This document shows, in pieces, positions 8,590 through 17,489 of a stretch of 64,000 nt of DNA; position 1 is the stretch's first letter; each line of letters begins with the position of its first letter. This DNA comes from Nannocystis punicea (lineage in GTDB: Bacteria; Myxococcota_A; Polyangia; Nannocystales; Nannocystaceae). The position numbers were made by a program, and so were the translations under genes. The notes under the pieces are model-generated. The model searched no databases and was not told the DNA's origin. It saw only the letters and a list, made by a program, of their open reading frames with translations. Location of the stretch: NCBI RefSeq assembly GCF_026965555.1, contig NZ_CP114040.1:7848001-7912000 (forward strand), read 5' to 3'.

Positions 8590-10152
8590 CTACCCGGACG
8601 CGTGCACCTGCACCTCGCCGACGCCCTGGTACGTCCCGTACAGCGTCGGCGACGTGTAGATCCGGACCGCGTAGGTCCCGGGCTGGAGCGGCCCGCACGA
8701 CACCGCGACCGAGCGGGTGCCGGTGAGGTCGCACTCGACCGCCGTGGAGCTGTCCTCGGGGACAGCCTTGACGATCAGGTTGCGCCCGCGCGGGTTGTCG
8801 AGGCTCAGCGTGAACTCGCGCTGGACGGTGACCTGCGAGCGGCGCGGCTCGACCAGCTGCAGGCCGTCGGCGAAGAACTTGGGGCGCATCATCGGCTGGC
8901 GGGCGAACTCGCCGCGGGTGAGCGGCTGCTCGCGCAGCTGCCAGGCCGGGTCTTCCGGGAAGTGGGTCACCCCGATCAGCGCCGGCGGCACGAACAGGTA
9001 GTCGGTGCGGTACTCGCGGACGAACGCGCCGTCCTTGAGGTGGCCGGAGTCCCAGGTGGCGTCGACGAGGTACCAGCGGCCGTCGACGCGCGCGGCGTTC
9101 CACGCGTGCGACTCGCCCTCGACCTCGCGCGACAGGCCGCGCGCGTCGCCGACGACCACCACGACCTCGTCGCCGGTGACCGCGGCGATGGCCCGCATCA
9201 GGTTGGCGTAGCCGGCGCAGACGGCCAGGCGCGAGGCGAACACCGCCTCGGCGCGCTGGTCGGGGTAGACGTCGCGGTTCAGGTACGACGCCGCGTCGTA
9301 GGCGAGGTGGGTGGCGACGAAGTCGTGGATCGCCTTGATCCGCCGCGCCGGATCGGGCTCGCTCGCGGCGAGGTGGCGGCCGACGCTGTCGATGCTGACG
9401 CGCGCCTCGTCGGGCATCGCCAGCACCGCCGGGTGCACCTCCGCCGGCGACGGCCAGGCCGGCCCGATCGCCGCCTGCGGCTCGCTCGCGGGCGCGGGCG
9501 CGACCTCCGGCGCAGGTGTCGGCTCGGCGCCCGGCTCGGGCGCCGGCGTCGGCTCGGGCGTCGGCTCGGGCGTCGGCTGCGGCCGGCGCTCCCACGGGTC
9601 GCTCCAGGCGTCGTCCGCGGGCACCGGCTGCGGCGCCGGGGTCTCGGCCGGCCGGGTCTCGATCAGCTCCGCGTATTGATTGTCGTGCGCCGCCTCGTAC
9701 AGCCACTGCAGGCCGTCGGCCGCCCGCAGCAGGCCCGCGCGGGCGCGGTCCGCCAGCGGGTGATGGACGCCCTCGAGGAACCAGTCGCCGCGCGTCGAGA
9801 TCGCGGTGAACGCCGCCTCGGGCCGCGACCACACCAGCGCGGTCAAGAACGCCAGGTTGACCACGAGCGTGCGCAGGACGATCCGGTCCCAGGCGGTCAG
9901 CACCCGCCGGTCGCGCAGCGGCGCCCGCCGCCGGCGCAGCAGCTCCGACAACATGTCCCATGCGACAGGTACGATCGGGAACAGCAGCAGCCCCGCCACG
10001 CACACCAGCCACACCGGCCCGTTGCGGTAGGCCGCCAGCGACGAGGCCACCCACACCCCGAGGGCCGGCGCCACCACCACCAGGGCCGCCCAGATCGCCC
10101 TGAAACCGCAGAATAACAACGTTCCGAGCCAGCTCAGCCGCGCACGCGTCAT
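8590..10152 (-). CDS. Membrane-anchored transglutaminase-like protein
   Basis: 520 residues. Three membrane segments (about 11-35, 45-65 and 92-108) are followed by a Pro/Glu/Ala/Thr-rich linker (165-228, with PTPEPTPE repeats). The transglutaminase-like cysteine-protease fold spans about 250-375. Its triad is visible: Cys312 in RLAVCAGYANL, His349 in SHAWN and Asp364 in LVDATWD. A C-terminal beta-rich domain (about 420-520) ends the protein. Members of this fold act as peptidases, amidases or cross-linkers in the cell envelope; the substrate is unknown. The catalytic domain is expected outside the cytoplasmic membrane. Confidence 0.85.
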   Translation of the reverse strand: MTRARLSWLGTLLFCGFRAIWAALVVVAPALGVWVASSLAAYRNGPVWLVCVAGLLLFPIVPVAWDMLSELLRRRRAPLRDRRVLTAWDRIVLRTLVVNLAFLTALVWSRPEAAFTAISTRGDWFLEGVHHPLADRARAGLLRAADGLQWLYEAAHDNQYAELIETRPAETPAPQPVPADDAWSDPWERRPQPTPEPTPEPTPAPEPGAEPTPAPEVAPAPASEPQAAIGPAWPSPAEVHPAVLAMPDEARVSIDSVGRHLAASEPDPARRIKAIHDFVATHLAYDAASYLNRDVYPDQRAEAVFASRLAVCAGYANLMRAIAAVTGDEVVVVVGDARGLSREVEGESHAWNAARVDGRWYLVDATWDSGHLKDGAFVREYRTDYLFVPPALIGVTHFPEDPAWQLREQPLTRGEFARQPMMRPKFFADGLQLVEPRRSQVTVQREFTLSLDNPRGRNLIVKAVPEDSSTAVECDLTGTRSVAVSCGPLQPGTYAVRIYTSPTLYGTYQGVGEVQVHASG

Positions 10153-10273
10153 CCCTGATCAGCCTAGCACGGGCGGACCGGGCGCGCCGGGGTCAGCGCC
10201 CGCGCGAACCCGGCGGGCGGCGGCGCTCACTCCGCGGCTCGCGGTGGAACACGAGATCGGTGGTCCTCGGCGC

Positions 10274-10771
10274 TCACTCGGGCCGCGGCTCGATGTGGAA
10301 CACGAGGTCGGCGTGGTCCTCACGGCCCAGCGCGTCGCTCACGGTCAGCGCGAACACCCAGTCGCCGGGGGCGGTGAAGTCGACCGCGACCATCCACTTG
10401 AAGCCGTCGGGCGTGATCGGCCAGGTCTTGGCAGCCAGCTCGACGGCCCCGTCGTCGGCCATGCGGAAGGCCGGCGCGAGCGTCAGGGTGAGCGGGGGCC
10501 GCGGCAGGTCGCCGTTGAACTGCGGGTCGTTGGGCGGCGGATCGGGCCCGACCTCGATGTCGGCCGCGAGCGCGGTCGGGCCGATGTACTCGGGCCACCC
10601 GCGGCCCTCGGCGGCGCGCAGGGAGATCGAGAACTGGCCGTTGTCGGTGGCGATCGGCGTGTCGCTGTCGACGTAGGGATTCGGGTCCTCCTCGGGCGTA
10701 CACGCGGCCACGGCCACGGCCGCGGCGACGCCGACGCAACTGCTGAGAACGGTTCGGACACAGGGCACCAT
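10274..10771 (-). CDS. Lipoprotein, YtkA/FixH-like beta-sandwich
   Basis: 165 residues from MVPCVRTVLSS. The lipobox is VAVAAC. A short acidic segment leads into a single beta-rich domain (GQFSISLRAAEG, FKWMVAVDFTAPGDWVFALTVSD, DHADLVFHIEP). The layout, with 'small lipoprotein' and 'prevents/delivers metal or modulates' type Ig folds such as YtkA, is only suggestive. An in-frame upstream extension to 10822 exists but would place Arg/Cys-rich residues before the signal, so the inner ATG is preferred. Confidence 0.75.
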   Translation of the reverse strand: MVPCVRTVLSSCVGVAAAVAVAACTPEEDPNPYVDSDTPIATDNGQFSISLRAAEGRGWPEYIGPTALAADIEVGPDPPPNDPQFNGDLPRPPLTLTLAPAFRMADDGAVELAAKTWPITPDGFKWMVAVDFTAPGDWVFALTVSDALGREDHADLVFHIEPRPE

Positions 10772-10879
10772 GGTGCACCTCCCGTGGAGGCATACGCCTG
10801 CGCGCCGGCCGGGCAACCGCAACGCGTGCGAGCGGCCCGGTCGGCGCGCGCAACGATTGCTCGCGCGCCGCTCGCACGA

Positions 10880-10907
10880 CCTGTCTCATCGACCAGGTGA
10901 CGCCGGC
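10880..10907. repeat. 14-base element, 2 units, overlapping a stop codon
   Basis: CCTG at 10880 and CAGG at 10894. The unit overlaps the end of the HEAT-cyclophilin gene, whose stop is at 10886-10888. Confidence 0.5.
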
Positions 10908-12991
10908 GCGATCACGACCTCGGCCCGGAGGATGCGGTCGCCGACCACCAGCGCGAGCGCTGCGGGCAGGCCGTCGCGGACCTCGCCGATCCGGGTGTAG
11001 CGGCCGTCGAGGTGCGGGGCGCGGGCGTGCATGATGAAGAATTGACTGCCGCCGGTGTCCTTGCCGGCGTCGGCGATCCCCACGGCGCCGCGCGCGAATG
11101 GAGCGTCCCCCGGCTCCGAGGGCAGGGTGAAGCCGGGTCCGCCCCACCCCGTACCGCTGGGGTCGCCGCCCTGGACCACGTAGCCGGGCACGACGCGGTG
11201 GAACGTCAGGCCGTCGTAGAAGCCGCGCTGCGTCAACGCCACGATCGCGGCCACATGCCACGGCGCGACCGCGGGCTCGAGAGCGACGTCGACGCGGCCG
11301 CGCTCGGTGTGCAGCCGCCACAGCAGTGCTTGACCGAGCACTGCCTTCGGATCGTGCGGCGGCGTCGGAGGGGGCGCGGCGGCAGCAGTGCCCCCCGGGT
11401 CTTCGCCGCTCGCAGTCTTCACGCAGGCGCGAGCCGCCGCGCGCACGCTCGCGTTGGCGTCGCCCAGCGCGGCGCGGCACAGCTCCAGACCTCGCGCCCC
11501 ACCCACCGCCGCCAGGGCGCCGGCCAGGCCCGCGAACAGCTCCGCGTCGCGCTCGCCCGTGGCCCGCTCGAGCAGCGCGTCGACGATCGCCGGCGCCGGC
11601 TCCGGCCGCGTCGCAGCCTCGCCGAAGCGCCCCTGCACCGCCTCGGCCGCCGTGCCCGCGACGGCGGGCGAGCTGTCCCGAAGGCCAGCCGCGATCGCGT
11701 CGCCGACGTCGACCTCGTCCCACAGCCGGACCGCCGCCGCCAGCGCGGCCGCTCGCACCCGCGCGTCGTCGCTGCCCATCAAGGCCGTCAGCCGGGCCCC
11801 GCGCGCCTCCGCCGGCCCGCCGAAGCCCTGGCCGATCAGACCTGTCTCGAAGGTCAGCCGCCCGATCTCCGCCGCCGCCCCGGCCGCCTCGGCGCAGCGC
11901 AGCGGCGGCCGCCACTCGCCCGAACGGGCCGCCAGCGCCGCCAGGCCGCAGCACAGCCGCGCCCACACCCGCCGCGCGGCCGGCTCTGCCGCCGCCAGCC
12001 GGGCCTCGGCGCGCGCGTGGGCCTCGGCGGCCCCGGGCAGGACGTCCTTGCGGCCTGTCAGAACAGACATGCCCTCGAGGACAGGGTGAATGGAACCTGC
12101 TCCATCGACCATGTCCTTTCGATCGATCTCCGCGCGCAGCCAGTCCCACAGCGCCGCCGTCGCGGCCGGGTCCGCGAGCTCGCCGAGGCCGCGCACCGCC
12201 GCCACGCGCACCCACGGCTCCGGATCGCCCAGGCCGGCGCGCATCGCCGCCAGCGCCTCCGGCGGTTTGCGCCGGGCCAGGCCCTTCAGGGCCGCGGCGC
12301 GGACGTCGGGGTCGGTCGCCGCGGTCGCCCGCAGCAGCGCCGCCTCGCCGGCGTCGTGGCCGGCCGCGTGCGCGTGGGCCAGGCCGTAGACCGCCGCGTA
12401 GACCCGCTCCGGCGCGCTCTCGGCCGCCATCGCCACCAGCCCGTCGCGCGCCGCGTCGGCCAGCGGCAGCTCGCGCCGGCCGAGGATCCCCAGCACGATC
12501 GCCGCCGCCTCGCGCACCTCCGGCGCCTCGCCGGGCTGCAGCGCCGCGGCCAGGCGTACGCTCGCCTCCGCCCCGCCCACGCGGCGCGTGGCCTCGACGA
12601 TCGCCAGACGCTCGCGCGGCGACGCCTGCGGCCAGCGCTGCCACACCGCCGCCTCGAAGCCCGCGACCTCCGAGCCGAGCGCGCCGGCGACGTCGAGCGC
12701 GCGCATGGCCGCGACGCGCGTCGCCTCGTCGGGGCTCGCCAGCAGCTCGCCGAGGCGCGCCAGCGCGGCCGCGTCGCCGATCCGCCCGAGCCCGCGGATG
12801 GCAGTCGCGGACGTCCCCGGCTCGGCGGCGAGCCGCGCCAGCTCGGCCGACCCGGCCTCGCGGCGGGCCTCGAGGCGGGCGATCGTCAGGTTCGGCTCGT
12901 CCTCGCCGCCCGGGGGCGTCGACGGCCGCGCGCACGCGACGAGCAGCGACAGCGAGGCGGCGAGGACACGGACGGGGCGCGGCGCTTCCAT
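10886..12991 (-). CDS. Lipoprotein with HEAT repeats and C-terminal cyclophilin (PPIase) domain
   Basis: 701 residues from MEAPRPVRVLAASLSLLVAC, whose Cys gives a lipobox and decides the start. Residues about 35-540 are repeated Ala/Arg/Leu/Glu-rich helical pairs of the HEAT or armadillo type (for example VRVAAVRGLGELADP, ATRVAAMRALDVAG). The last 155 residues form a peptidyl-prolyl cis-trans isomerase of the cyclophilin family, with FHRVVPGYVVQGGDP and GSQFFIMHA. It is likely outer-membrane or periplasmic. Residues about 290-313 (KDMVDGAGSIHPVLEGMSVL...) are encoded by a five-unit 14-base array and do not look like HEAT sequence. The HEAT scaffold probably presents the isomerase to envelope proteins. 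Confidence 0.88.
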   Translation of the reverse strand: MEAPRPVRVLAASLSLLVACARPSTPPGGEDEPNLTIARLEARREAGSAELARLAAEPGTSATAIRGLGRIGDAAALARLGELLASPDEATRVAAMRALDVAGALGSEVAGFEAAVWQRWPQASPRERLAIVEATRRVGGAEASVRLAAALQPGEAPEVREAAAIVLGILGRRELPLADAARDGLVAMAAESAPERVYAAVYGLAHAHAAGHDAGEAALLRATAATDPDVRAAALKGLARRKPPEALAAMRAGLGDPEPWVRVAAVRGLGELADPAATAALWDWLRAEIDRKDMVDGAGSIHPVLEGMSVLTGRKDVLPGAAEAHARAEARLAAAEPAARRVWARLCCGLAALAARSGEWRPPLRCAEAAGAAAEIGRLTFETGLIGQGFGGPAEARGARLTALMGSDDARVRAAALAAAVRLWDEVDVGDAIAAGLRDSSPAVAGTAAEAVQGRFGEAATRPEPAPAIVDALLERATGERDAELFAGLAGALAAVGGARGLELCRAALGDANASVRAAARACVKTASGEDPGGTAAAAPPPTPPHDPKAVLGQALLWRLHTERGRVDVALEPAVAPWHVAAIVALTQRGFYDGLTFHRVVPGYVVQGGDPSGTGWGGPGFTLPSEPGDAPFARGAVGIADAGKDTGGSQFFIMHARAPHLDGRYTRIGEVRDGLPAALALVVGDRILRAEVVIAPASPGR
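12054..12123. repeat. 14-base phased palindrome array inside a gene, 5 units
   Basis: Units begin at 12054 (CCTG), 12068 (CATG), 12082 (CAGG), 12096 (CCTG) and 12110 (CATG). All are 14 apart, inside the HEAT-cyclophilin gene. Three units make 42 bases, so the array adds whole codons and carries no stop in the used frame. Confidence 0.82.
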
Positions 12992-13087
12992 GGTCGGGCT
13001 GTACCAGGGCCGCAGCGCCGCGCACAACCCCGCGCTGTCCGCCGGCGTGTCGGCCTTCGACGCGCGCCGGGCGGCCGAACCGTCAGG

Positions 13088-13717
13088 TCACAGGCACTGC
13101 TGACCGCACTCCTGCTGCGCGCACAGACCCAGGGCCGCGATCAGCGGGTTCTGCATCGGGTTGACCCCGCACATCTGGGCGCACATCTGCGGGTTGCCCA
13201 TGGCCGCGCACTCGAAGAAGCACGCGCAGTCCTCGTCCTCGGCGCAGGCCACCTGCTGCTCGCAGCAGCCGTCCTTGAGGCAGGCGGTGCACTCGTCGTC
13301 GTTCGGGTCGGCCGCGCACAGGTCGGGCCCGCCCGTCGTGGTCGTCGTCTCGGCGGTCGTCTCGCCGGTCGTGGTCGTCGTCTCGCCGGTGGTGGTCGAG
13401 GTGGTCGTCTCCGGCTCCATCGTGGTGGTGACCGGCTCGCCGGTGCTGGTGCTCGTCCCCGGCTCGGTGGTGGTGGGCGCGACGGTCACCCCGGTCTCGC
13501 TGGCCGACGCAGTGCCCTCGGTGACCCCGGTGGTGGTGGTCGTCGTCCCGGGCGCGGTCGTCTCGGTGCCGGTGCCCGTCTCGGTGCCGGTGCCCGTCTC
13601 GGTCGTCGTCTCGGTGGCGCTCCCCGTCGCTTCCTCCTTGCCGTTGCAGCCCGGCAGCGCGAGCAAGATCAGGGACAGGCAGGCGGTCGCACGCAGTGAA
13701 AACAAGTCATGGCGCAT
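13088..13717 (-). CDS. Cys-rich lipoprotein with Thr-rich linker
   Basis: 209 residues. The lipoprotein signal ends LLALPGC. It is followed by about 110 residues made almost wholly of Thr, Glu, Gly, Ser and Pro (TETGTGTET-type repeats). The C-terminal 80 residues contain about 18 Cys in CxxC-like spacing (CAEDEDCACFFECAAMG, CGQQCL), presumably disulfide-bonded and displayed on the cell surface. The same architecture recurs several times in this window. Function unknown. Confidence 0.8.
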   Translation of the reverse strand: MRHDLFSLRATACLSLILLALPGCNGKEEATGSATETTTETGTGTETGTGTETTAPGTTTTTTGVTEGTASASETGVTVAPTTTEPGTSTSTGEPVTTTMEPETTTSTTTGETTTTTGETTAETTTTTGGPDLCAADPNDDECTACLKDGCCEQQVACAEDEDCACFFECAAMGNPQMCAQMCGVNPMQNPLIAALGLCAQQECGQQCL

Positions 13718-13839
13718 GGTCGAACTCCTGAAAAGACAAGTCCAACCAACACCCTACTTCACGGCTCCGCCGGCCACCACCTCCGCGTCCGACGAGATGT
13801 CCTCGGGGTCATGTCCCTACAGCCAGGGAACCCGAGACC

Positions 13840-14151
13840 TCATATCCCCATTCGCGAGAGCGCATCGACGACGCTCTCGATCGCGGTCGCGATCTGCGGG
13901 TGTTCGGCCTCGAACTGACGCGCCGACACACGCAGCAGATCGACCGTCTCGACGTCGGCGATCGCGGCGCCCGGCTGGGTCGCCAGCTCGCCGCCCTGCT
14001 GCTGCGCCGCGAGGCGGTCGGCGATCTCGCGCAGCGCCTGCGACAGCATCCCTCGCACCTCGGGATCGGCGGTCGACACCGTCTCGAGCTCATGATGCAA
14101 ATGTGTAAGCGTTTGGCGCAGTCGGTCCGTGTGGCTCACATGAGGGACCAT
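13840..14151 (-). CDS. DUF4404-type small cytoplasmic protein
   Basis: 103 residues from MVPHVSHTDRLRQTL. The helical N-terminus LRQTLTHLHHELETV, followed by DPEVRGMLSQALREIADRL, and the C-terminus FEAEHPQIATAIESVVDALSRMGI match the DUF4404 pattern (small, two helices, ending in a 'MGI'-like tail). The upstream in-frame extension is Pro/Arg-rich shadow sequence and is rejected. It is divergent from the amine oxidase gene. No biochemical role is known for the family. Confidence 0.78.
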   Translation of the reverse strand: MVPHVSHTDRLRQTLTHLHHELETVSTADPEVRGMLSQALREIADRLAAQQQGGELATQPGAAIADVETVDLLRVSARQFEAEHPQIATAIESVVDALSRMGI

Positions 14152-14256
14152 AGAGGATCTTGGCGGGCTGACAAGCGAGCGGGGCCCCACGGCCCTGGCG
14201 GCGCGGCGGCAGGGCGGCTTCCAGAGGGGAGGTGACCGGCGTAGAGTCCCCGATCG

Positions 14257-15705
14257 ATGCAGCAGCCAAGGATCAGCCGTCGGCGTCTGGCCGGCCTCTT
14301 CGTCTGGGCCGGCGCGGCCCATGCCCTCCCCGCCTGCGGTCAAGCCGCCCCCACCGAGAAGCACGTGCTCGTGCTCGGAGCGGGTCTCGCCGGCCTCTCT
14401 GCGGCCTATGAGCTACAGCAGCTCGGCTACGCCGTCACCGTGATCGAGGGCCGCGACCGCGTCGGCGGGCGCGTGTGGACCCTGCGCGAGGGCTTCGAGG
14501 ACGGCCAGTTCGCCGAGATCGGCGCGGTGCGGATCCCCGACGTGCACGAGCGGACCCTCGATTACTGCGAGATGCTGGGCCTCGAGCTCGACGAGTACAA
14601 GGACGGCTCGCCGCTCTACTACATCGACGGCAAGGCCTTCCAGCACGTCGACGGCGAGCCGTGGCCGGTCGACGGCCTCAACGACGACGAGCTCGAGCTG
14701 ACTCTGGGCGACTACTGGAGCCGCGAGATCGCGTCGACCTTCGGCGAGTTCGGCGACCCGCGCATGAACGGCTTCCCCAAGCCGGGCATCGTCGAGAAGT
14801 ACGACGGCATGGTCTACGCCGACTTCCTGCGCATGCGCGGGACCAGCGACGCCTACCTGAAGCTCTACGCCGCCGACAACGGCTCCGAGATCAGCACCAT
14901 CGGCACCCTCGCGTGGATGGGCGCCGAGGTGGCCGACCAGGCGTGGGGCGCCACGTATCACATCCGCGGCGGCAACGACCAGCTGCCGAAGGGGCTGGCC
15001 GAGAAGGTCGGCCTCGACAACATCCTCCTGAGCAGCAAGGTCACCAAGATCGAGCACGACGACGCCGGCGTGACGGTGACCTTCAGCGGGCCCGACGGCG
15101 ATGAGTCGCTGTCCGCCGACTACCTGGTGTGCGCGATCCCCTTCACCACCCTGCGCGACGTCGCCATCGAGCCGGCGTTCTCGGCCGACAAGACGCGGGC
15201 GATCAAGGAGCTGTTCCTGATGAACGCCGGCCGCGGCTACATCCAGACGCGCACCCGCTTCTGGGAGAAGGACGGGATCGGCGGCCTCAAGATCGCCAAG
15301 ACCGACGGCCCGGCCGAGCGGATCTGGAACCTCAGCGACGTCCAGCCCGGCAGCTCCACCAAGGGCATGATCCAGTCGTACACCCAGAACCACAACGCCG
15401 AGGCCTACTGCGCGATCGCCCCCGAGGAGCGCGAGGAGTACTGCCTCGCCGCGGTCGAGAAGTTCTTCCCCGACATCCGCGCCGAGAAGGTCGCCTTCTA
15501 CCACTTCTGCTGGTCCGACGACCCGTGGGCCAAGGGCGCGTGGACCGACATCCTGCCCGACCAGTGGTGGATCGTCGCCGCCACCCGCCAGCCCGAGGGC
15601 CGCGTCGTGTTCGCCGGCGAGCACACCTCCGTGTGGGCCGGCTGGATGCAGGGCGCGATCGAGTCGGGCCAGCGCGCGGCCGACGAGATCGCCGCCATGG
15701 GCTGA
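14257..15705 (+). CDS. Flavin-containing amine oxidase, exported
   Basis: 482 residues. The N-terminus SRRRLAGLFVWAG looks like a twin-arginine signal, and a Cys follows (LPAC), so it may be a TAT lipoprotein. The FAD-binding Rossmann motif LGAGLAGLSAAYEL is at about 42-55, followed by GRDRVGGRVWT. The C-terminal FAD loop is VFAGEHTSVWAGWMQGAIESG. This is the standard layout of monoamine/L-amino-acid oxidases, which oxidise an amine to imine with H2O2 release. The substrate is unknown. A 14-base array lies just downstream. Confidence 0.88.
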   Translation: MQQPRISRRRLAGLFVWAGAAHALPACGQAAPTEKHVLVLGAGLAGLSAAYELQQLGYAVTVIEGRDRVGGRVWTLREGFEDGQFAEIGAVRIPDVHERTLDYCEMLGLELDEYKDGSPLYYIDGKAFQHVDGEPWPVDGLNDDELELTLGDYWSREIASTFGEFGDPRMNGFPKPGIVEKYDGMVYADFLRMRGTSDAYLKLYAADNGSEISTIGTLAWMGAEVADQAWGATYHIRGGNDQLPKGLAEKVGLDNILLSSKVTKIEHDDAGVTVTFSGPDGDESLSADYLVCAIPFTTLRDVAIEPAFSADKTRAIKELFLMNAGRGYIQTRTRFWEKDGIGGLKIAKTDGPAERIWNLSDVQPGSSTKGMIQSYTQNHNAEAYCAIAPEEREEYCLAAVEKFFPDIRAEKVAFYHFCWSDDPWAKGAWTDILPDQWWIVAATRQPEGRVVFAGEHTSVWAGWMQGAIESGQRAADEIAAMG

Positions 15706-15714
15706 CCGAACGGG

Positions 15715-15770
15715 CATGTCCCGATGGACATGTTCGAACGGACATTTTCCTCGGGGCATGTCCCCTCGCG
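15715..15770. repeat. 14-base phased palindrome array, 4 units
   Basis: Units begin at 15715 (CATG), 15729 (CATG), 15743 (CATT) and 15757 (CATG). The first is followed by TCC-CGAT-GGA, matching the ideal unit. It starts 10 bases after the amine oxidase stop codon. Confidence 0.82.
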
Positions 15771-16207
15771 CAGGCAGCGACGCAGGCGCGGCCGACCCGC
15801 GCACGCGTGACGCTCGCATGACCGACCCGCACGCGTGACGCTCGTACGCCGTCACGAGTTACCCCGCCCCGCGTGGCTCTCGCCCCGCCAACCCACACGC
15901 GTGGCCCGCTCTCACGAGCGACGTCCTCGCACGCACGCGCTCGTACGACGTCCTGCCAGCCGCGCAGGACGCGTGGCTCTGCTCCCGAGGTTCCGGACAG
16001 CTGTCCCGCCGCGCTCGCCTGACGAGCACGAGCGCCGCTGAGGCTCGTGGTCGCGGTGCTCGCGGCGCACCACGGGGACATGCCCGCGGCGACGCGAGGG
16101 AGCGCCGACGCCGCGTGCTCGCCATCTCACCTCGCCGCGGCCGGAGCGCCGGCTTTCTCGCGTGCTTGCGGCCGGCGATCGACCGATCATCGAGCCCGCG
16201 CCCTCGC
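15771..16207. other. Gap with repeated ACGCGT boxes
   Basis: No gene is supported here. A 17-base sequence, CGCACGCGTGACGCTCG, is repeated exactly at 15800-15816 and 15828-15844, 28 bases apart (twice 14). ACGCGT occurs four times (15803, 15831, 15897, 15969). The region precedes the MFS gene and may hold its promoter. Confidence 0.55.
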
Positions 16208-17434
16208 ATGTCGGCCACCGCCTCCCGATCGATCTTCGCCAACCGCGACGTCGCGCTCTACTGGTGCGTCCGCCTGTGCTCGATGATGGCCTTCCAGATG
16301 CTGGCCGTCGCGGTCGGCTGGCAGGTCTACGAGCTCACCGACAGCGCCCTCGCGCTCGGCTACGTCGGCCTGGCGGGCTTCATGCCGGCGGTGCTGCTGG
16401 TGCTGGTGGCCGGTCAGGTCGCGGACAAGTTCGACCGCCGGCGGGTGGTCCAGGCCGGGCACGTGCTCGAGGGTCTGGTGTCGCTGGTGCTCGCGCTCGG
16501 CTGCTGGCAGGGCTGGCTCGACGTCACCGGCATCTTCGTCGGCGTGTTCGTGCTCGGCATCGGCAAGGCGTTCGCGGCCCCGTCGCTCAGCGCCCTGCTG
16601 CCCGCGCTGGTGACCCCGGACGAGCTGCCGCAGGCGGTCAGTGCCACCAGCGCGGCCATGCAGTCGGCGGTGATCCTCGGCCCCGCGATCGGCGGCTTCG
16701 TCTACCTCGCCGGGCCCGGGGCCGTGTACGCCGTCGGCGGCCTGCTGTTCGCCGCCTCCGTCACGCTGCTCGGCGTGATCCGCCGCCCGCCCGCGCCGAC
16801 GATCGCGGTCGCCGACGATCCCGAGTCGCGCTCGGTGTTCGCCGGCATCCGCTACATCCGCAGCCAGCCGGTGGTCCTCGGCGCCATCTCGCTCGACCTG
16901 TTCGCGGTCCTGCTCGGCGGCGCCACGGCGATCTTGCCGATCATCGCCCGCGACCTCGTGCACGCCGGGCCGATCGGCCTCGGCTTCATGCGCTCGGCCC
17001 CGGCCGCCGGCGCGCTGGCGATCTCGTTCTGGCTCGCGCGGCGACCGATCGAGCGCCAGGCCGGCCGGGTGATGTTCGCCGGCGTGGCGGTGTTCGGCCT
17101 GGCGACGATCGTCCTCGGCCTGTCGACCTCGTTCGTCCTGTCGATGGTCGCGCTGCTGGTGCTCGGCGCGGCCGACATGCTCAGCGTGGTCATCCGCGCC
17201 TCGCTGGTCCAGCTCGAGACCCCCGACCCGATGCGCGGCCGCGTCAACGCCGTGAACTACCTGTTCATCGGCGCCTCCAATCAATTGGGCGAGTTCCGCT
17301 CCGGCGTCACCGCGGAGGCCATGGGCCTGGTGCCGTCGATCGTGTTCGGCGGGGTCGGCACCCTCGCGGTCGTCCTGCTGTGGATGAAGTGGTTCCCCGC
17401 CCTGGCCGAGCGCGACCGCCTCACGGGCGGTTGA
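16208..17434 (+). CDS. MFS transporter (MFS_3/enterobactin-exporter-like)
   Basis: 408 residues from MSATASRSIFANRDVALYW. Twelve hydrophobic segments can be traced. The cytoplasmic loop between segments 2 and 3 reads ADKFDRRRVVQ, the family's D-x-x-D-R-R-R motif. The N-terminal 'NRDVALYW' opening is typical of the MFS_3 subgroup that includes EntS-like exporters. It likely exports a small molecule using the proton gradient; the substrate is unknown and no siderophore genes are nearby. The upstream in-frame ATG at 16115 would add a non-family Arg-rich tail and is rejected. Confidence 0.88.
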   Translation: MSATASRSIFANRDVALYWCVRLCSMMAFQMLAVAVGWQVYELTDSALALGYVGLAGFMPAVLLVLVAGQVADKFDRRRVVQAGHVLEGLVSLVLALGCWQGWLDVTGIFVGVFVLGIGKAFAAPSLSALLPALVTPDELPQAVSATSAAMQSAVILGPAIGGFVYLAGPGAVYAVGGLLFAASVTLLGVIRRPPAPTIAVADDPESRSVFAGIRYIRSQPVVLGAISLDLFAVLLGGATAILPIIARDLVHAGPIGLGFMRSAPAAGALAISFWLARRPIERQAGRVMFAGVAVFGLATIVLGLSTSFVLSMVALLVLGAADMLSVVIRASLVQLETPDPMRGRVNAVNYLFIGASNQLGEFRSGVTAEAMGLVPSIVFGGVGTLAVVLLWMKWFPALAERDRLTGG

Positions 17435-17489
17435 TGCGTCGTCGGCCGCGAATCACGAGAGCAGGCAAAGGGCGCACGAGGGCGGCGCC

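Noticed and set aside
13161..14108. Val-rich plus-strand frame opposite a lipoprotein gene
   Set aside because: It is the antisense of the Thr-rich linker (codons for Thr read as Val/Ser on the other strand).
14257..17434. Biosynthetic cluster of amine oxidase and MFS exporter
   Set aside because: No core biosynthetic enzyme is near and a gap of 500 bases with repeats separates the two.
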